Origin: Oryzias latipes
Taxonomy: Eukaryota > Chordata > Actinopteri > Beloniformes > Adrianichthyidae
DNA: 64,000 nt
Assembly: GCF_002234675.1 (NCBI RefSeq)
Contig: NC_019866.2
Span: 7,297,307 to 7,361,306 of the forward strand
Direction of reading: 5' to 3'
Shown: one piece after another, positions 63,691 through 64,000 of the stretch
Layout of the letters: each line of letters starts with the position of its first letter
Position numbering within the stretch: the first letter of the stretch is position 1
Translations under genes and position numbers: made by a program
Notes under the pieces: model-generated
The model's input: the letters and a program-made list of their open reading frames with translations, nothing else
What the model was told of the DNA's origin: nothing
Database searches by the model: none

Positions 63691-64000
63691 AGACCCACTC
63701 TGATCCTCTTTGGAGCTATTCTAAAAGCATTTCCAGTGGTCTTTTAATTATGATTAGGCCATTTTTTAGCCAAAATCAAAAACACTGTGTCATTTTCTAG
63801 GACATAGTTTCTGCAAAGTGGTAGTAGTTCATTAGAAATCTGCCTCTTGACTGTTGGTACAGAGCAATCCCGCCCCTTGCCCTCCCCGTTGTGGAGGGAG
63901 CTTGTGGCTAGCCCTATTTAACAAATGGGCTCTTTTTGGAAAGATATTTTTTCGTCTTTTTCTGATTCACAACAATTTGGATAAAGAAATGAAATTTTGT
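63691..64000 (+). mobile_element. MITE-like repeat family A, copy 9 (runs off window)
   Basis: Begins AGACCCACTCTGATC and includes the TGGTCTTTTAATTATGATTA and GACATAGTTTCTGCAAAG blocks. It starts 32 bases after the donor of the last ints1 exon seen, and its right end is outside the window. Confidence 0.7.

Overview
This window is vertebrate nuclear DNA, almost certainly from a teleost fish: small spliced exons with GT/AG borders, AT-rich introns, CpG-containing promoters and fish-type interspersed repeats. The short introns and one very frequent short repeat suggest a medaka-like (percomorph) genome, but the species is inferred only. Four protein-coding genes could be read exon by exon. Left to right they are psmg3 (+), tmem184a (+), mafk (-) and the first ~70% of ints1 (+). 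The same four genes are neighbours on human 7p22.3, so this is a conserved synteny block.

Layout. 1-6.4 kb: intergenic, AT-rich, with one stretch (about 620-1260) that looks like a conserved non-coding element. 6.4-10.8 kb: psmg3, whose first intron is filled by two DNA-transposon-like elements. 12.2-36.8 kb: tmem184a, eight coding exons, with introns loaded with nested mobile elements. These include a 3.3-kb Helentron-like element carrying a 339-bp satellite array, two hAT-like elements, a SINE inserted in a LINE relic, and other inverted-repeat elements. 36.9-48.4 kb: mafk on the minus strand, tail-to-tail with tmem184a; it has a long 3' UTR, two coding exons and a ~7.7-kb intron with an L2-type LINE relic and two CTCF-like motifs. 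48.4-54.6 kb: intergenic, with a pentamer-like (AGTAT) low-complexity array and a retro-insertion with clean target-site duplications. 54.7-64 kb: ints1, 32 coding exons seen, running off the right edge inside an intron.

Function. The genes do not form a pathway. PSMG3 is a proteasome assembly chaperone, TMEM184A a seven-pass membrane protein of the OST-alpha-like family, MafK a small bZIP partner of CNC factors (Nrf2, Bach, NF-E2), and INTS1 the scaffold of the Integrator complex. The mafk promoter carries a near-perfect Maf recognition element, suggesting autoregulation or CNC control. Nine copies of one ~0.5-0.6-kb MITE-like repeat are scattered through the window. Nothing seen amounts to a new multi-gene system; the most unusual structure is the Helentron-like element with its internal satellite array.
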